This document shows positions 16,693 through 24,503 of a stretch of DNA of 64,000 nt, piece after piece (positions within the stretch are counted from its first letter, which is position 1; each line of letters begins with the position of its first letter). Location of the stretch: the NCBI RefSeq assembly GCF_004331465.1, contig NZ_SJKB01000015.1:121801-185800 (forward strand), read 5' to 3'. Both the position numbers and the translations under genes were made by a program. A model generated the notes under the pieces. It had not been told where the DNA came from. It was given only the letters and a program-made list of their open reading frames with translations, and did not search any database. The stretch comes from Kribbella pittospori (GTDB lineage: Bacteria > Actinomycetota > Actinomycetes > Propionibacteriales > Kribbellaceae).

Positions 16693-17268
16693 TCAGACCG
16701 GCGCCTGACCGCCTCCCCCGATCGACGGCGCAGCGGTGACAGCGGAGCCGGCCACCGCCAGACACTGTTTCAGCAACCCGCGCAGCCGTACGTCGTCTGC
16801 GGCCCGGGCCGTGACGGATACGGCTTCGGCAGCGTGCTCGGGAGCGACGAACGTCCGGTAGAACGACTCGCTCCGGCAGACCCGATCCAGGATCGGAAAC
16901 CACCAGCGCGCCGATCCCGCCAGGTCCTCCTGCCCGGTGAGGAAATGGACCGCGGTCTGATGCGCCCTCGAGAGCCTTCTCCGCTCGTCCGTCGTCAACT
17001 CCCCGCCCACCAGCGCTGTGGACACGCACAACGAGACCAATCGCGCGGTCGGTTCGAAACCGGGCTGCGCGGTGCCGAGGAAACTCGGCGCCAGCGGCAG
17101 CAGCGCACGGCGCCCGGACGAGCTGCTGTGGTCGTGGACCGCCCTCGCGACCGCGCTCAGAGTGGGATGCACACAGGTGGGCCGGTCCGTCCAGGGCTCA
17201 CGGGCCAGCCTCGACACCAGTTCCATGACACACGGATCGGACCGGGCGACCTTCCCGTAGCCGTTCAC
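16693..17268 (-). CDS. Hypothetical protein coupled to the OFA carrier
   Basis: A 191-residue protein starting at a GTG (17268) that overlaps the stop of the OFA transporter gene by four bases (GTGA). It contains a segment near residues 15-40 (MELVSRLAREPWTDRP followed by CVHPTLSAVARAVHD) that recalls uncharacterised actinobacterial proteins in which a conserved histidine and aspartate occur in the same setting. The rest is helical, with alanine-rich helices toward the C-terminus and a glycine-rich tail. No membrane segment or signal peptide is evident. Function unknown; coupling suggests a link with the transporter or its regulation. Confidence 0.75.
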   Translation of the reverse strand: MNGYGKVARSDPCVMELVSRLAREPWTDRPTCVHPTLSAVARAVHDHSSSSGRRALLPLAPSFLGTAQPGFEPTARLVSLCVSTALVGGELTTDERRRLSRAHQTAVHFLTGQEDLAGSARWWFPILDRVCRSESFYRTFVAPEHAAEAVSVTARAADDVRLRGLLKQCLAVAGSAVTAAPSIGGGGQAPV

Positions 17269-18686
17269 TCGCCGGACCGCACTGTTCCGCTGACCGGCGT
17301 ACCCAGCTGTGGCCGGACCGGTAGTGCCGGTCGCCCGGGTTGTTTCAGCAACCGCACACTCAGCGCAGTGATCACGCCGAGTAGCCCGGCGCCGAGGAAC
17401 AACGGCCGGTAGCCGATCTCGGCGATCAAGGACGCCGTAACGCCAACTCCGACCAGTCCGCCGACGGCCTTCGCGGAGTACAGGATCGCCTGGTTCTGCA
17501 GCAGGCTGTTCTCGCCGAAGAACTCGAGCACCAGGTTGGCCATGATCGCGTAGAACGCGCCACCACCGAGACCGGCGAACATCGCGCACAGCACGAAGAC
17601 CCAGCCCGCCCCCGCCTCGCCGGCGACAACCAGGCCGACGTGGGTGAAGCCTTCGACCATGAGTACGGCGGCCAGCACCCGACGCCGGCCGAACCGGTCC
17701 GAGAGGTTACCGGCGAACGACCTGCCGAGACCGTTGACCGCGGCAAGCATTCCGGCGGCGAAGCCCGCGACTGCCATGCCCAGCCCGGCCGTCACCGCAT
17801 AGCTCACGACGAAAGCGATACCGAACAACGACAGCGCCGTACACAGAGCGAGCGTCAGCCACATCAGCGGCAGCGCGCCGGTCCGCATCGCCTCGGCCGG
17901 ACGGTAGTGCCGGACCGCGGGCGCGTTGTGCGGGATGCTCCGGTTCAGCTTCCGGTCGATGGCCCACGCCTGCGCGTCGATGTCGGCCGGCCACCAGTGT
18001 CGCGGCGGGTCCTTCAGCAACCCACCCGCGGTCACCACGATCGCAACGGCGACGATCGCGGTCAGATCGAACACCAGTCGACGCCCGCCAGGTGAGTCGA
18101 CCAGCGCCAGCAACGCGATACTCGGTACGGCGCCGACCGCGAAACCACCGGTGACGAAGCCGATCGTCGCAGTACGACGGTCCGGGAACCATCGGGCCGA
18201 CGTGGTGATGCAGGCGGCGTACACCAGACCTGCGCCGCTGCCGCCGAGCAGCGAGTAGCCGAGGACGACAACGAAGTAGCTGCCCGCATGCGCGAGCGTG
18301 GCGAGCCCGATCGCCGCGAGCACACCTCCGACGATCACCAGTTGCGTCGGTGTGGCACGGCGTACCCGGTGGGCCCAGGCGGCCGGGATGGCGACCAGGG
18401 CCTGGCAGGCGACGAACACCGCGAGCAGCCACATGGTCGGGGCGAAGCCCCAGCCGCGGTCGGAGTCGAGGCCGAGCGCGGCGGTGCCGAAGCTGTACTG
18501 CAGGGGGCTGATGGCAACCATGCAGGCCCAGGCGGCCCACAGTTGCCAGCGCCGCGAATGTCCGGTCAGATCCCGGGCCTCCTCGCCGATCCGGTACCGC
18601 CGGCCGTAGACGTCACGCACATCCCGGGGCTGCACATTTGACGGCGCCACCCCACCGTCCCGGCCGGGGGGCATCACGTGATTCAT
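17265..18686 (-). CDS. OFA-family MFS transporter (oxalate/formate antiporter type)
   Basis: A 473-residue twelve-helix major facilitator. Family cues are the opening RRWQLWAAWACMVAISPLQYSFG and WGFAPTMWLLAVFVACQALVAIPAAW, and the motif GNLSDRFGRRRVLA in the second half. The OFA group includes OxlT, which exchanges oxalate for formate, and carriers for other carboxylates. Location between sucCD and the oxc-frc operon, with a promoter copy identical to that of oxc, supports uptake of oxalate or a related C2 acid. The ATG at 18686 has AGGAGG five bases upstream; in-frame sequence further upstream overlaps the promoter and is not taken as coding. Substrate is inferred from context. Confidence 0.85.
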   Translation of the reverse strand: MNHVMPPGRDGGVAPSNVQPRDVRDVYGRRYRIGEEARDLTGHSRRWQLWAAWACMVAISPLQYSFGTAALGLDSDRGWGFAPTMWLLAVFVACQALVAIPAAWAHRVRRATPTQLVIVGGVLAAIGLATLAHAGSYFVVVLGYSLLGGSGAGLVYAACITTSARWFPDRRTATIGFVTGGFAVGAVPSIALLALVDSPGGRRLVFDLTAIVAVAIVVTAGGLLKDPPRHWWPADIDAQAWAIDRKLNRSIPHNAPAVRHYRPAEAMRTGALPLMWLTLALCTALSLFGIAFVVSYAVTAGLGMAVAGFAAGMLAAVNGLGRSFAGNLSDRFGRRRVLAAVLMVEGFTHVGLVVAGEAGAGWVFVLCAMFAGLGGGAFYAIMANLVLEFFGENSLLQNQAILYSAKAVGGLVGVGVTASLIAEIGYRPLFLGAGLLGVITALSVRLLKQPGRPALPVRPQLGTPVSGTVRSGE

Positions 18687-18703
18687 ATCCGCCTCCTGAC
18701 TAC

Positions 18704-18751
18704 TGCATACCGTATGAGATCTGTGGTACCCCTCCGCGTCCGCGTTGTCCA
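18704..18751 (-). promoter_or_regulatory. Promoter and operator of the OFA carrier
   Basis: On the minus strand TGGACA (18746-18751), a 17-base spacer, TACCAC (18723-18728), and the operator CATACGGTATGCA (18704-18716) precede the OFA start by 17 bases. Both the operator 13-mer and the 16-mer around the -35 (18744-18759) are identical to those upstream of the oxc-frc operon. Confidence 0.7.
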
Positions 18752-18764
18752 GAGCTCGGAGCTC

Positions 18765-18794
18765 TTGTGAACCGGAATGCATACAGCATACAGT
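18765..18794 (+). promoter_or_regulatory. Promoter and operator of sucCD
   Basis: TTGTGA (18765-18770) and TACAGT (18789-18794) form a plausible -35/-10 pair with 18-base spacing. The stretch TGCATACAGCATACAG (18778-18793) overlaps the spacer and -10 and contains GCATACAG twice in tandem. It resembles the ATAC-based operators at the oxc, OFA and hyi-remnant promoters, which points to common control. Confidence 0.6.
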
Positions 18795-18828
18795 CGCCAT
18801 ACGACCGGCAGCGATCGAAGGACTTCCC

Positions 18829-19992
18829 ATGGACCTGATGGAGTACCAAGCCAAAGAACTCTTCGCCCGGCACGGTGTTCCGGTGACGCTCGGACGGGTG
18901 ATCGACGACCCCGCCGACGCCGCCGCTGCAGCCGCGGAACTCGGCGGCCGGGTGGTGGTGAAGGCGCAGGTGAAGACCGGCGGCCGCGGCAAGGCCGGCG
19001 GCGTCAAACTGGCCGCCACGCCTGACGAAGCGGTGGCGACGGCCGGCGAGATCCTCGGCATGGACATCAAGGGGCACACGGTCCACCGGGTGCTGCTCGC
19101 GCCGGCCGCGGACATCGCCGAGGAGTACTACTTCTCCTTCCTGATCGACCGGGCCAACCGCAACTACCTGTGCATCGCCAGCACCGAGGGCGGTGTCGAG
19201 ATCGAAGAGGTCGCGCACACCAACCCGGACGCGATCGCGAAGGTCGCCATCGATCCGGCCGTCGGCGTCGACGACGCCAAGGCCGCCGAGATCGTCGCCG
19301 CGGCCGGCTTCCCGGTCGGCGCGGAGCACGTCGTCCGCAAGCTGTGGGACGCGTTCATCGCCGAGGACGCGTCGCTGGTCGAAGTGAACCCCCTGGTCAA
19401 GCTGGCCGACGGCACGCTGGAGGCCCTCGACGGCAAGGTCACGCTCGACGAGAACGCGGCGTACCGGCATCCGGACCACGCGAGCTTCGAGGACAAGGCC
19501 TCCGCGGACCCACTCGAGGCGGCGGCCCAGGAGAAGGGCCTGAACTACGTCAAGCTCGACGGCTCGGTCGGAATCATCGGCAACGGCGCCGGGCTGGTCA
19601 TGTCCACGCTCGACGTCGTCGCGTACGCCGGTGAGGCACACGGCGGCGTGAAACCGGCGAACTTCCTCGACATCGGCGGCGGCGCGAGCGCCGAGGTGAT
19701 GGCGAACGGACTCGGCATCATCCTGTCCGACGCGCAGGTGAAGAGCGTGTTCGTGAACGTGTTCGGCGGCATCACCGCCTGCGACGCGGTCTCCAACGGC
19801 ATCGTCCAGGCACTCGAACTGCTCGGCGACCAGGCCGACAAGCCGCTGGTCGTCCGGCTGGACGGCAACAACGTCGACGAGGGCCGCAAGATCCTTGCCC
19901 GGGCCAACCATCCGCTGGTGACCGTGGTCGACACCATGGACGGCGCCGCCGCCCGCGCGGCCGAACTGGCCGCCGTCGCGGCACAGAACTGA
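18829..19992 (+). CDS. sucC: ADP-forming succinate-CoA ligase beta subunit (or paralogous acid-CoA ligase)
   Basis: A 387-residue ATP-grasp protein opening MDLMEYQAKELFARHGVPV, with the nucleotide-binding VVVKAQVKTGGRGKAGGVKLA at about residues 43-63, EVNPLVKLADG near 190 and FVNVFGGITACDAV near 310. These are SucC signatures. It pairs with the alpha subunit encoded 14 bases downstream to interconvert succinate, CoA and ATP with succinyl-CoA. Because it is clustered with oxalate genes and carries their operator, it may be a dedicated paralogue, for example supplying succinyl-CoA as CoA donor for Frc, or a malate-CoA ligase-like enzyme; sequence alone does not decide. GAAGGA precedes the ATG at 18829. 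Confidence 0.88.
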   Translation: MDLMEYQAKELFARHGVPVTLGRVIDDPADAAAAAAELGGRVVVKAQVKTGGRGKAGGVKLAATPDEAVATAGEILGMDIKGHTVHRVLLAPAADIAEEYYFSFLIDRANRNYLCIASTEGGVEIEEVAHTNPDAIAKVAIDPAVGVDDAKAAEIVAAAGFPVGAEHVVRKLWDAFIAEDASLVEVNPLVKLADGTLEALDGKVTLDENAAYRHPDHASFEDKASADPLEAAAQEKGLNYVKLDGSVGIIGNGAGLVMSTLDVVAYAGEAHGGVKPANFLDIGGGASAEVMANGLGIILSDAQVKSVFVNVFGGITACDAVSNGIVQALELLGDQADKPLVVRLDGNNVDEGRKILARANHPLVTVVDTMDGAAARAAELAAVAAQN

Positions 19993-20006
19993 GAGGTGGG
20001 ACAGAG

Positions 20007-20900
20007 ATGGCGATCTTCCTGACCGAGAAGAGCCGGGTCATCGTGCAGGGCATGACCGGCTCCGAGGGACAGAAGCACACCAGCCGGATGCTTGCCGCCG
20101 GCACCAACATCGTCGGCGGCGTGACACCCGGCAAGGGCGGTCAGTCGGTCGACTTCGCGAAGCGCTCGATCCCGGTCTACGGCTCGTGCGCGGACGCGGT
20201 GAAGTCGACCGCTGCGGATGTGTCGGTGGTGTTCGTGCCGCCTCGCTTCACGCTCGGCGCCGTGACCGAGGCCGTCGACGCCGGCGTACCGCTGGTCGTG
20301 GTGATCACCGAGGGCGTGCCGGTCCAGGACACCGCCGCGTTCTTCGCGCGTGCACAGGCCGCGGGGACCAGGGTCATCGGTCCGAACTGTCCGGGGATCA
20401 TCAGCCCGGGGCGTGCGAACGCGGGCATCATTCCCGCCGACATCGCGGGTCCCGGCCGCATCGGCCTGGTGTCGAAGTCGGGCACGCTGACGTACCAGAT
20501 GATGTACGAACTGCGCGACTTCGGGTTCTCGACCGCGATCGGGATCGGCGGTGACCCGATCATCGGCACCACCCACATCGACGCGCTGCAGGCCTTCCAA
20601 GAGGATCCGGACACCGACGCGATCGTGATGATCGGCGAGATCGGTGGTGACGCCGAGGAGCGGGCGGCCGCGTTCATCAAGGAGAACGTGACCAAGCCGG
20701 TCGTCGGTTACGTCGCGGGCTTCACCGCGCCGGAGGGCAAGACGATGGGCCACGCCGGCGCGATCGTGTCCGGTTCGTCGGGTACGGCGGCCGCGAAGCA
20801 GGAGGCCCTCGAAGCTGCCGGCGTACGCGTCGGCAAGACCCCCACGGAGACCGCTGACCTGATGCGCGCCGTACTGGCGGTGGAGGAGGTCGGCGTATGA
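20007..20900 (+). CDS. sucD: ADP-forming succinate-CoA ligase alpha subunit (or paralogue)
   Basis: A 297-residue SucD protein with the CoA-binding QGMTGSEGQKHTSRML near the N-terminus, IGPNCPGIISPG at about 127-138 and the phosphohistidine motif GHAGAIVSG around residue 248. The histidine carries phosphate between the nucleotide site in SucC and succinyl-CoA formation here. It follows sucC by 14 bases and its stop overlaps the start of the broken reductase gene by four bases, so the three form an operon. Housekeeping versus dedicated role is discussed under the beta subunit. Confidence 0.88.
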   Translation: MAIFLTEKSRVIVQGMTGSEGQKHTSRMLAAGTNIVGGVTPGKGGQSVDFAKRSIPVYGSCADAVKSTAADVSVVFVPPRFTLGAVTEAVDAGVPLVVVITEGVPVQDTAAFFARAQAAGTRVIGPNCPGIISPGRANAGIIPADIAGPGRIGLVSKSGTLTYQMMYELRDFGFSTAIGIGGDPIIGTTHIDALQAFQEDPDTDAIVMIGEIGGDAEERAAAFIKENVTKPVVGYVAGFTAPEGKTMGHAGAIVSGSSGTAAAKQEALEAAGVRVGKTPTETADLMRAVLAVEEVGV

Positions 20901-21525
20901 CGGCGATCGGCTTCATCGGGCTGGGGATCATGGGTTCGCACATGGCGACGAACCTCGTCCGGGCCGGCCATTCCATCACCGGGTACGACGTCGTACCGGC
21001 TGCTGTGGATCGGTTGGCGCAGGCCGGCGGGAAGCCCGCGGCGGACATCGCGTCGGCGGTGGCTGGGGCCGAGGTGGTCATCACGATGCTGCCGGACTCG
21101 CCGCAGGTGTCGGAGGTCGTGCTCGGGCCGGGTGGTGTGTTGTCCGCCGTCCAGCCGGGCGTGCTGTTGATCGACATGAGTTCGATCGCGCCGGAGACGT
21201 CGCTGGCAGTGGCAGCCGCTGGAACAGAGCGCGGTGTGCGGGTGCTGGACGCGGGCTCGAGGTGCTCGCCGGCGGCCTGGCCGGCAACCGCATCCTCGAC
21301 CTCAAGGCGGCCGGCATGCTGGCTCGCGAGTTCGAGCCCGGCTTCCGGATCGACCTTCACCACAAGGACATGGGCATCGCGCTGGCTTCGGCGCGCGCCG
21401 CAGGCGTCGCTCTCCCCGTCACCGGCGTCGTCGCTCAGCTGGTAGCTGCGGCCCGGGCCCAAGGACACGGATCCCTGGACCACTCCGCGCTACTCAAAGT
21501 CGTGGAGCAGCTCTCAGCCCGCTGA
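20897..21525 (+). pseudogene. garR: Tartronate-semialdehyde reductase (2-hydroxy-3-oxopropionate reductase), internally deleted
   Basis: The first 119 codons encode a good beta-hydroxyacid dehydrogenase N-terminus (GFIGLGIMGSHMATNL, ITMLPDSPQV) and stop matching at RVLDA, around 21253. From about 21262 the C-terminal part resumes in another frame (VLAGGLAGNRILDL ... FRIDLHHKDMGIALA) to the stop at 21525. Compared with the usual 290-300 residues, about 85 codons are missing, including the substrate-binding SGG motif and the catalytic lysine. The product cannot be active. The enzyme reduces tartronate semialdehyde to glycerate in glyoxylate assimilation. The stop abuts the convergent lacI-type gene with no spacing. 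Confidence 0.88.
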
Positions 21526-22557
21526 TCACGTCCGGGGCGGCGCCGTGCTGCCCCGGACCACCAGCTCGGTCGCCACAGAGACCGGACTGTGGTGGTGCTC
21601 CCCCGCCTGGATCTCGCTGATCAAGGCGTCGACGCTATGACGTCCCACCTCTGCGAACGATTGGCGGACGGTGGTCAGTGGAGGCCAGAAGTGCGCGGCT
21701 TCCTCCATGTCGTCGAAGCCGACCACACTGACATCGCCAGGTACGGCGCGGCCGCGCTCGTACAGGGCACGCAGCAGACCGAGGGCCATCTGGTCGTTCG
21801 CCACGAACACCGCCGTCACGTCGTCATTGGCAGCCAGGGCGCGGCCCGCGTCGTACCCGGAGCTGGCGGTCCAGTCGCCGTCGTGCACTGGCGGCACCTC
21901 GCAGCCGTGGTCGAGCAGGGTCTGCTCCCAGGACTGCCGGCGCCGGTCGGCCGCGAACGACGTCGGCGGGCCGCCGAGATGCCAGACCGTCCGATGTCCC
22001 AGCTGCAGCAGGTGTTCCGTGGCAAGCCGCGCGCCCTGCGCCTGGTCGGTGTCGACGATCGGGTAGTCGTAGTGGGCACTCGAGTCGACGACCACGACCG
22101 GCAGACCGTCCGGCAGTTGTACGCCGGCCTCGTCCAGCGTGTGCGCCTCGATCAGGATGATCACGCCGTCCACCGCCTGCTCCCCCAGCCGGCTGAACGC
22201 GTTCGTCACCGCGCGCTGACTGACGTCCAGCACGGGCAGCAGGTTGATCGAGTAGCCACTCATCGTCGCCGCTTTCGCGATCGCGTCGAGGGTGCGCGTC
22301 GTACCGAAGCTGGACAGCTCGAACACAATCGCGCCGATACTGCGGAACTCGCCGTTGCGCAGCGCGCGGGCGGCGCCGTTCGGGCGGTAGCCGAGCTCGC
22401 GCATCGCGGCCCGGACCCGGTCCCGGGTCACCGCGTCGACGTTGTGCCGGTCGTTCGCGACCCGTGACACCGTCTGCCCGGACACGCCGGCCAGCCGGGC
22501 CACGTCGGCCATCGACGGACCGCGCCGCCGTCGTACCAATGGATCCTCCGCTGCCAT
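21526..22557 (-). CDS. LacI-family transcriptional repressor
   Basis: A protein of about 343 residues. The N-terminal helix-turn-helix (MADVARLAGVSGQTVSRVAN, around 16-35) is followed by the hinge helix (RPNGAARALRNGE) and a periplasmic-binding-protein-like effector domain with TAVFVANDQMALGLLRALYERG and VSVVGFDDMEEA. Such repressors bind short even-length palindromes and release on sugar binding. The ATG at 22557 has GGGAGGG just upstream; the ATG at 22590 lies inside an operator and is less likely. It is divergent from the ABC sugar importer and beta-galactosidase genes, with two operators between, so galactoside-responsive control and autoregulation are likely. Confidence 0.92.
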   Translation of the reverse strand: MAAEDPLVRRRRGPSMADVARLAGVSGQTVSRVANDRHNVDAVTRDRVRAAMRELGYRPNGAARALRNGEFRSIGAIVFELSSFGTTRTLDAIAKAATMSGYSINLLPVLDVSQRAVTNAFSRLGEQAVDGVIILIEAHTLDEAGVQLPDGLPVVVVDSSAHYDYPIVDTDQAQGARLATEHLLQLGHRTVWHLGGPPTSFAADRRRQSWEQTLLDHGCEVPPVHDGDWTASSGYDAGRALAANDDVTAVFVANDQMALGLLRALYERGRAVPGDVSVVGFDDMEEAAHFWPPLTTVRQSFAEVGRHSVDALISEIQAGEHHHSPVSVATELVVRGSTAPPRT

Positions 22558-22589
22558 GACCCTCCCTCGCGTTGCCTGGAGTCTAGACA

Positions 22590-22638
22590 TGTTGACGTAA
22601 ACACGCTACCGTCACGCCGTCGATGTTGACGTCAACAT
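22590..22638. promoter_or_regulatory. Paired LacI-type operators in the divergent promoter region
   Basis: ATGTTGACGTCAACAT (22623-22638) is a perfect 16-bp palindrome. TGTTGACGTAAACA (22590-22603) is a near copy 34 bases away centre to centre. Both have the central CG of LacI-family sites and lie between the repressor gene and the ABC importer operon. Confidence 0.8.
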
Positions 22639-22684
22639 TGCGCGCGTCGCGGTGACGCGGGAGCGAGAGGAGGTCGACGGACGT

Positions 22685-23617
22685 ATGGCGGAGTCCGTGG
22701 CCCACGACCACATCAGACCACTGCGCGCGACCGGCACCCGGCGGCGCCGAGCCGGCCGGGACGGCAAGGGGTGGCTGTTCGTCGGCCCGTTCCTGGCCGT
22801 GTTCGCGCTCACCTTCCTGGCCCCGATCGGGTACGCGATCTACCTCAGCCTGTTCCGTGAGCAGGCGTTCTTCGGCGGCCGGGTGTTCGTCGGGCTGGAC
22901 AACTACGTCGACGCGATCCAGGACTCGAAGTTCTGGGAGGCGTTCGGCCGGGTCGCGGTCTTCCTGGTCGTCCAGGTGCCGGTGATGCTGATCCTCGCGC
23001 TGCTGGCCGCGCTGGCCATCGACAGCGCCCGGCTGCACGCCGCGAGCTTCTTCCGGATCGTGATCTTCCTGCCGTACGCCGTACCGGGCGTGGTCGCCGT
23101 GTTGATGTGGGGCTACATCTACGGCAACAACTTCGGGCTCGCCGCCGACCTGAACGACCTGTTCGGCACCACCGCGATCCAGCCGCTGAGCGGGTCCTGG
23201 ATGCTGCCGTCGATCGCGAACATCGTCACCTGGGAGTTCGTCGGCTACAACATGCTGATCTTCTACTCGGCGCTGCGCACGATCCCCGGCGAGCTCTACG
23301 AGGCGGCCGCGATCGACGGCGCCGGGACGTTCCGCACCATCCGCGCGGTCAAGCTGCCGGCGCTGCGCGGCGCGATCGTGATCGCCACCATCTTCTCGAT
23401 CATCGGCAGCTTCCAGTTGTTCAACGAACCGAACATCCTGCGCACCCTGGCGCCGAACGTGATCACCACGTACTACACGCCCAACATGTACGCCTACAAC
23501 CTGTCCTTCGCCGGGCAGCAGTTCAACTACTCCGCCACGATCGCGATCGTGATGGGCGTCATCACCGCGATCATCGCGTACGTCGTCCAGCTGCGCGGAT
23601 CCCGGGAGGCCCTGTGA
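22685..23617 (+). CDS. Sugar ABC transporter permease (MalF/UgpA type)
   Basis: A protein of about 310 residues with six hydrophobic helices, the first at about 29-50 (LFVGPFLAVFALTFLAPIG). The cytoplasmic EAA loop, ELYEAAAIDGAGTFRTIRAVKLPAL, begins near residue 200 and docks to the ATPase. It forms the membrane channel of a carbohydrate importer with the next gene. GAGGAGG lies about ten bases before the ATG at 22685. No ATPase gene follows, which is usual in actinobacteria, where a shared MsiK-type ATPase serves several importers. First gene of the LacI-regulated operon. Confidence 0.9.
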   Translation: MAESVAHDHIRPLRATGTRRRRAGRDGKGWLFVGPFLAVFALTFLAPIGYAIYLSLFREQAFFGGRVFVGLDNYVDAIQDSKFWEAFGRVAVFLVVQVPVMLILALLAALAIDSARLHAASFFRIVIFLPYAVPGVVAVLMWGYIYGNNFGLAADLNDLFGTTAIQPLSGSWMLPSIANIVTWEFVGYNMLIFYSALRTIPGELYEAAAIDGAGTFRTIRAVKLPALRGAIVIATIFSIIGSFQLFNEPNILRTLAPNVITTYYTPNMYAYNLSFAGQQFNYSATIAIVMGVITAIIAYVVQLRGSREAL

Positions 23618-24477
23618 GTACGACGATCTCACCGCTGCGCCCGAAGCGGTCACGGCTGCTGACCGGCGTGATGGTGGTGTACCTGGTCTACACACTGGTG
23701 CCGCTTCTCTGGTTGTTGCTCAGCGCAACCAAGACCCAGGCGGACCTGCTGTCCAGTCCAGGACTGTGGTTCGGCAAGAGCTTCGCGTTCTTCTCCAACA
23801 TCAAGGACACCCTCACCTACAACGACGGCATCTTCCTGCGCTGGCTCGGCAACACCGTGCTGTACGTCGTCGTCGGTGCCGGTGGGGCGACACTGCTCGC
23901 GACCGCGGCCGGCTACGGCCTGGCGAAGTACAAGTTCGCCGGCCGCCGCGCCGTCTTCGCGGTGCTGCTGGGTGCGGTCGCCGTCCCCGGGACCGCGCTG
24001 GCCGTGCCGACGTTCCTGATGTTCTCGAACCTTGGGCTGACCAACACCGTCTGGGCGATCATCATCCCGTCCCTGGTGAGCCCGTTCGGGCTGTACCTGA
24101 TGTGGGTGTACGCCACCGACGCCGTACCGCACGAGCTCCTCGAGGCGGCCCGGATCGACGGCGCCGGGGAGGTCCGGACGTTCTTCACCGTCGCGCTACG
24201 ACTGCTTGCCCCGGGCATCGTCACCACTCTGCTGTTCGCGGTGGTGTCGACGTGGAACAACTACTTCCTGCCGCTGATCATGCTCAGCAAACCCAACCTC
24301 TACCCACTCACGGTCGGGCTCACCCAGTGGAGCAACCAGGCAACCGGCGTGGGTGCCCGCCCCATCTACAACCTGGTGATCACGGGGTCGTTGCTGACCA
24401 TCGTGCCCCTCGTGGTCGCCTTCCTCCTCCTCCAGCGGTTCTGGCAGTCCGGCCTGTCCGCGGGCTCGGTCAAATAG
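23614..24477 (+). CDS. Sugar ABC transporter permease (MalG/UgpE type)
   Basis: A 287-residue protein with six membrane helices, starting at the GTG at 23614, which overlaps the previous stop by four bases. The EAA loop reads HELLEAARIDGAGEVRTFF at about residue 172, and the C-terminal helices after STWNNYFLPL match the family. It partners the preceding permease. Confidence 0.9.
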   Translation: MSTTISPLRPKRSRLLTGVMVVYLVYTLVPLLWLLLSATKTQADLLSSPGLWFGKSFAFFSNIKDTLTYNDGIFLRWLGNTVLYVVVGAGGATLLATAAGYGLAKYKFAGRRAVFAVLLGAVAVPGTALAVPTFLMFSNLGLTNTVWAIIIPSLVSPFGLYLMWVYATDAVPHELLEAARIDGAGEVRTFFTVALRLLAPGIVTTLLFAVVSTWNNYFLPLIMLSKPNLYPLTVGLTQWSNQATGVGARPIYNLVITGSLLTIVPLVVAFLLLQRFWQSGLSAGSVK

Positions 24478-24503
24478 TTCGGGGTCAAGTGAAAGGGAAC
24501 ACC

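Noticed and set aside
16693..17589. Longer reading of the 191-residue gene beginning inside the OFA gene
   Set aside because: The upstream part is another frame of the transporter; the GTG at 17268 overlapping the transporter stop is the natural start.
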